In this document: piece after piece, positions 63,653 through 64,000 of the stretch
How the letters are laid out: each line of letters opens with the position of its first letter
Position numbering within the stretch: position 1 is the stretch's first letter
The notes under the pieces: generated by a model
What the model was told of the DNA's origin: nothing
Seen by the model: the letters and a program-made list of their open reading frames with translations, nothing else
Database searches by the model: none
Translations under genes and position numbers: made by a program
Assembly: GCF_003263785.1 (NCBI RefSeq)
Contig: NZ_JYJK01000130.1
Coordinates: 124,001 to 188,000 of the forward strand
Length of the DNA stretch: 64,000 nucleotides
Reading direction: 5' to 3'
From: Vibrio variabilis
GTDB lineage: Bacteria > Pseudomonadota > Gammaproteobacteria > Enterobacterales > Vibrionaceae

Positions 63653-64000
63653 GTGATCAGAACCTTTGCCGAACTCGATCTAGATCCGGTCCTTTTAGAA
63701 GCGATTGAAGAAATGGGCTTTAGCCGCCCAACTGATATCCAGGCTCAGGCTATTCCACAAGCATTGGATGCAAGGGATATTCTTGCCTCGGCACCAACAG
63801 GAACAGGTAAAACCGCGTCTTTTGCCATCCCAGCCATTCAGTACTTGCTCGACTTCCCTCGCAAGAAGGCAGGGCCAGCACGCATTTTGATCCTAACGCC
63901 AACTCGTGAGCTGGCAATGCAAGTAGCAGAGCAAGCAACGGCACTCGCGAAGTACACTCGTCTTAAAGTCGCGACCATTACCGGTGGTGTCACCTATGAC
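63653..64000 (+). CDS. srmB: DEAD-box RNA helicase SrmB (partial, 3' end outside window)
   Basis: SrmB is the ATP-dependent RNA helicase of early 50S subunit assembly. The GTG at 63653-63655 has GGAG 8 bases ahead. 116 residues are visible with the Q motif (GFSRPTDIQAQAIPQAL), motif I APTGTGKT, motif Ia PTRELAMQV and GG (ITGGV). The run LLDFPRKKAGPARILIL matches SrmB rather than DeaD or RhlB. The DEAD motif and the C-terminal domain lie beyond the window. Confidence 0.92.
   Translation, partial: MIRTFAELDLDPVLLEAIEEMGFSRPTDIQAQAIPQALDARDILASAPTGTGKTASFAIPAIQYLLDFPRKKAGPARILILTPTRELAMQVAEQATALAKYTRLKVATITGGVTYD

Overview
The window is a chromosomal core segment of a gammaproteobacterium, almost certainly a Vibrio. 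Evidence: Vibrio-type regulators (hlyU, vpsR and a rocS-type PAS-GGDEF-EAL gene), a Vibrio-type Na/Pi cotransporter next to nhaR, the long 283-residue thymidylate synthase, and gene order resembling Vibrio cholerae chromosome 1 (holD-yhbS-ubiT-rocS-ubiU-ubiV ... nlpI-pnp-rpsO-truB-rbfA-infB-nusA-rimP-metY-leuU-secG-glmM-folP-ftsH-rlmE). No rRNA, prophage, transposon, integron or CRISPR array was seen. The species cannot be fixed from this window.

Layout. 1-8.7 kb: holD (cut by the window edge), an acetyltransferase, anaerobic ubiquinone genes ubiT and ubiU-ubiV around a c-di-GMP gene, a MATE pump with its MarR regulator, and nlpI. 8.9-24 kb: one long leftward block for RNA decay, translation and envelope growth (pnp, rpsO, truB, rbfA, infB, nusA, rimP, tRNA-fMet, tRNA-Leu, secG, glmM, folP, ftsH, rlmE). 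24-30 kb: yhbY, greA, dacB, a short MgtE-type transporter with a structured leader, and a beta-propeller-like lipoprotein. 30-38.4 kb: ispH-fkpB-lspA-ileS-ribF-murJ leftward and rpsT rightward. 38.4-43.5 kb: hlyU, nhaR, nptA, two small envelope proteins and an SDR. 43.6-52.3 kb: thyA-lgt-TSUP-ptsP-rppH leftward, a 623-bp gap rich in DnaA boxes, then mutH, tas and small genes. 52.6-64 kb: vpsR, lysS, prfB, recJ, dsbC, xerD, fldB, brnQ, trmN and the start of srmB.

The most striking artefact-like signal is a set of thirteen single-base indels in eleven genes (pnp, truB, infB, ileS, murJ x3, slp-like, rppH, tas, vpsR, recJ, xerD). Nearly all are loss of one G/C in a short run, and many lie in genes that are essential or nearly so. 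In each case one restored base gives a full-length family-typical protein. I read these as base-calling or assembly errors rather than gene decay, and I annotate the restored gene spans. The one genuine frameshift is the programmed +1 site of prfB.

This is mostly conserved housekeeping DNA. The best candidates for something less described are non-coding: a DnaA-box cluster beside mutH at the position where E. coli carries DARS2; a 14-codon upstream ORF with a strong ribosome-binding site and competing hairpins ahead of the short mgtE gene; PhoB-like direct repeats and a palindrome before nptA; a greA leader hairpin; and structured DNA between a 41-codon gene and vpsR.
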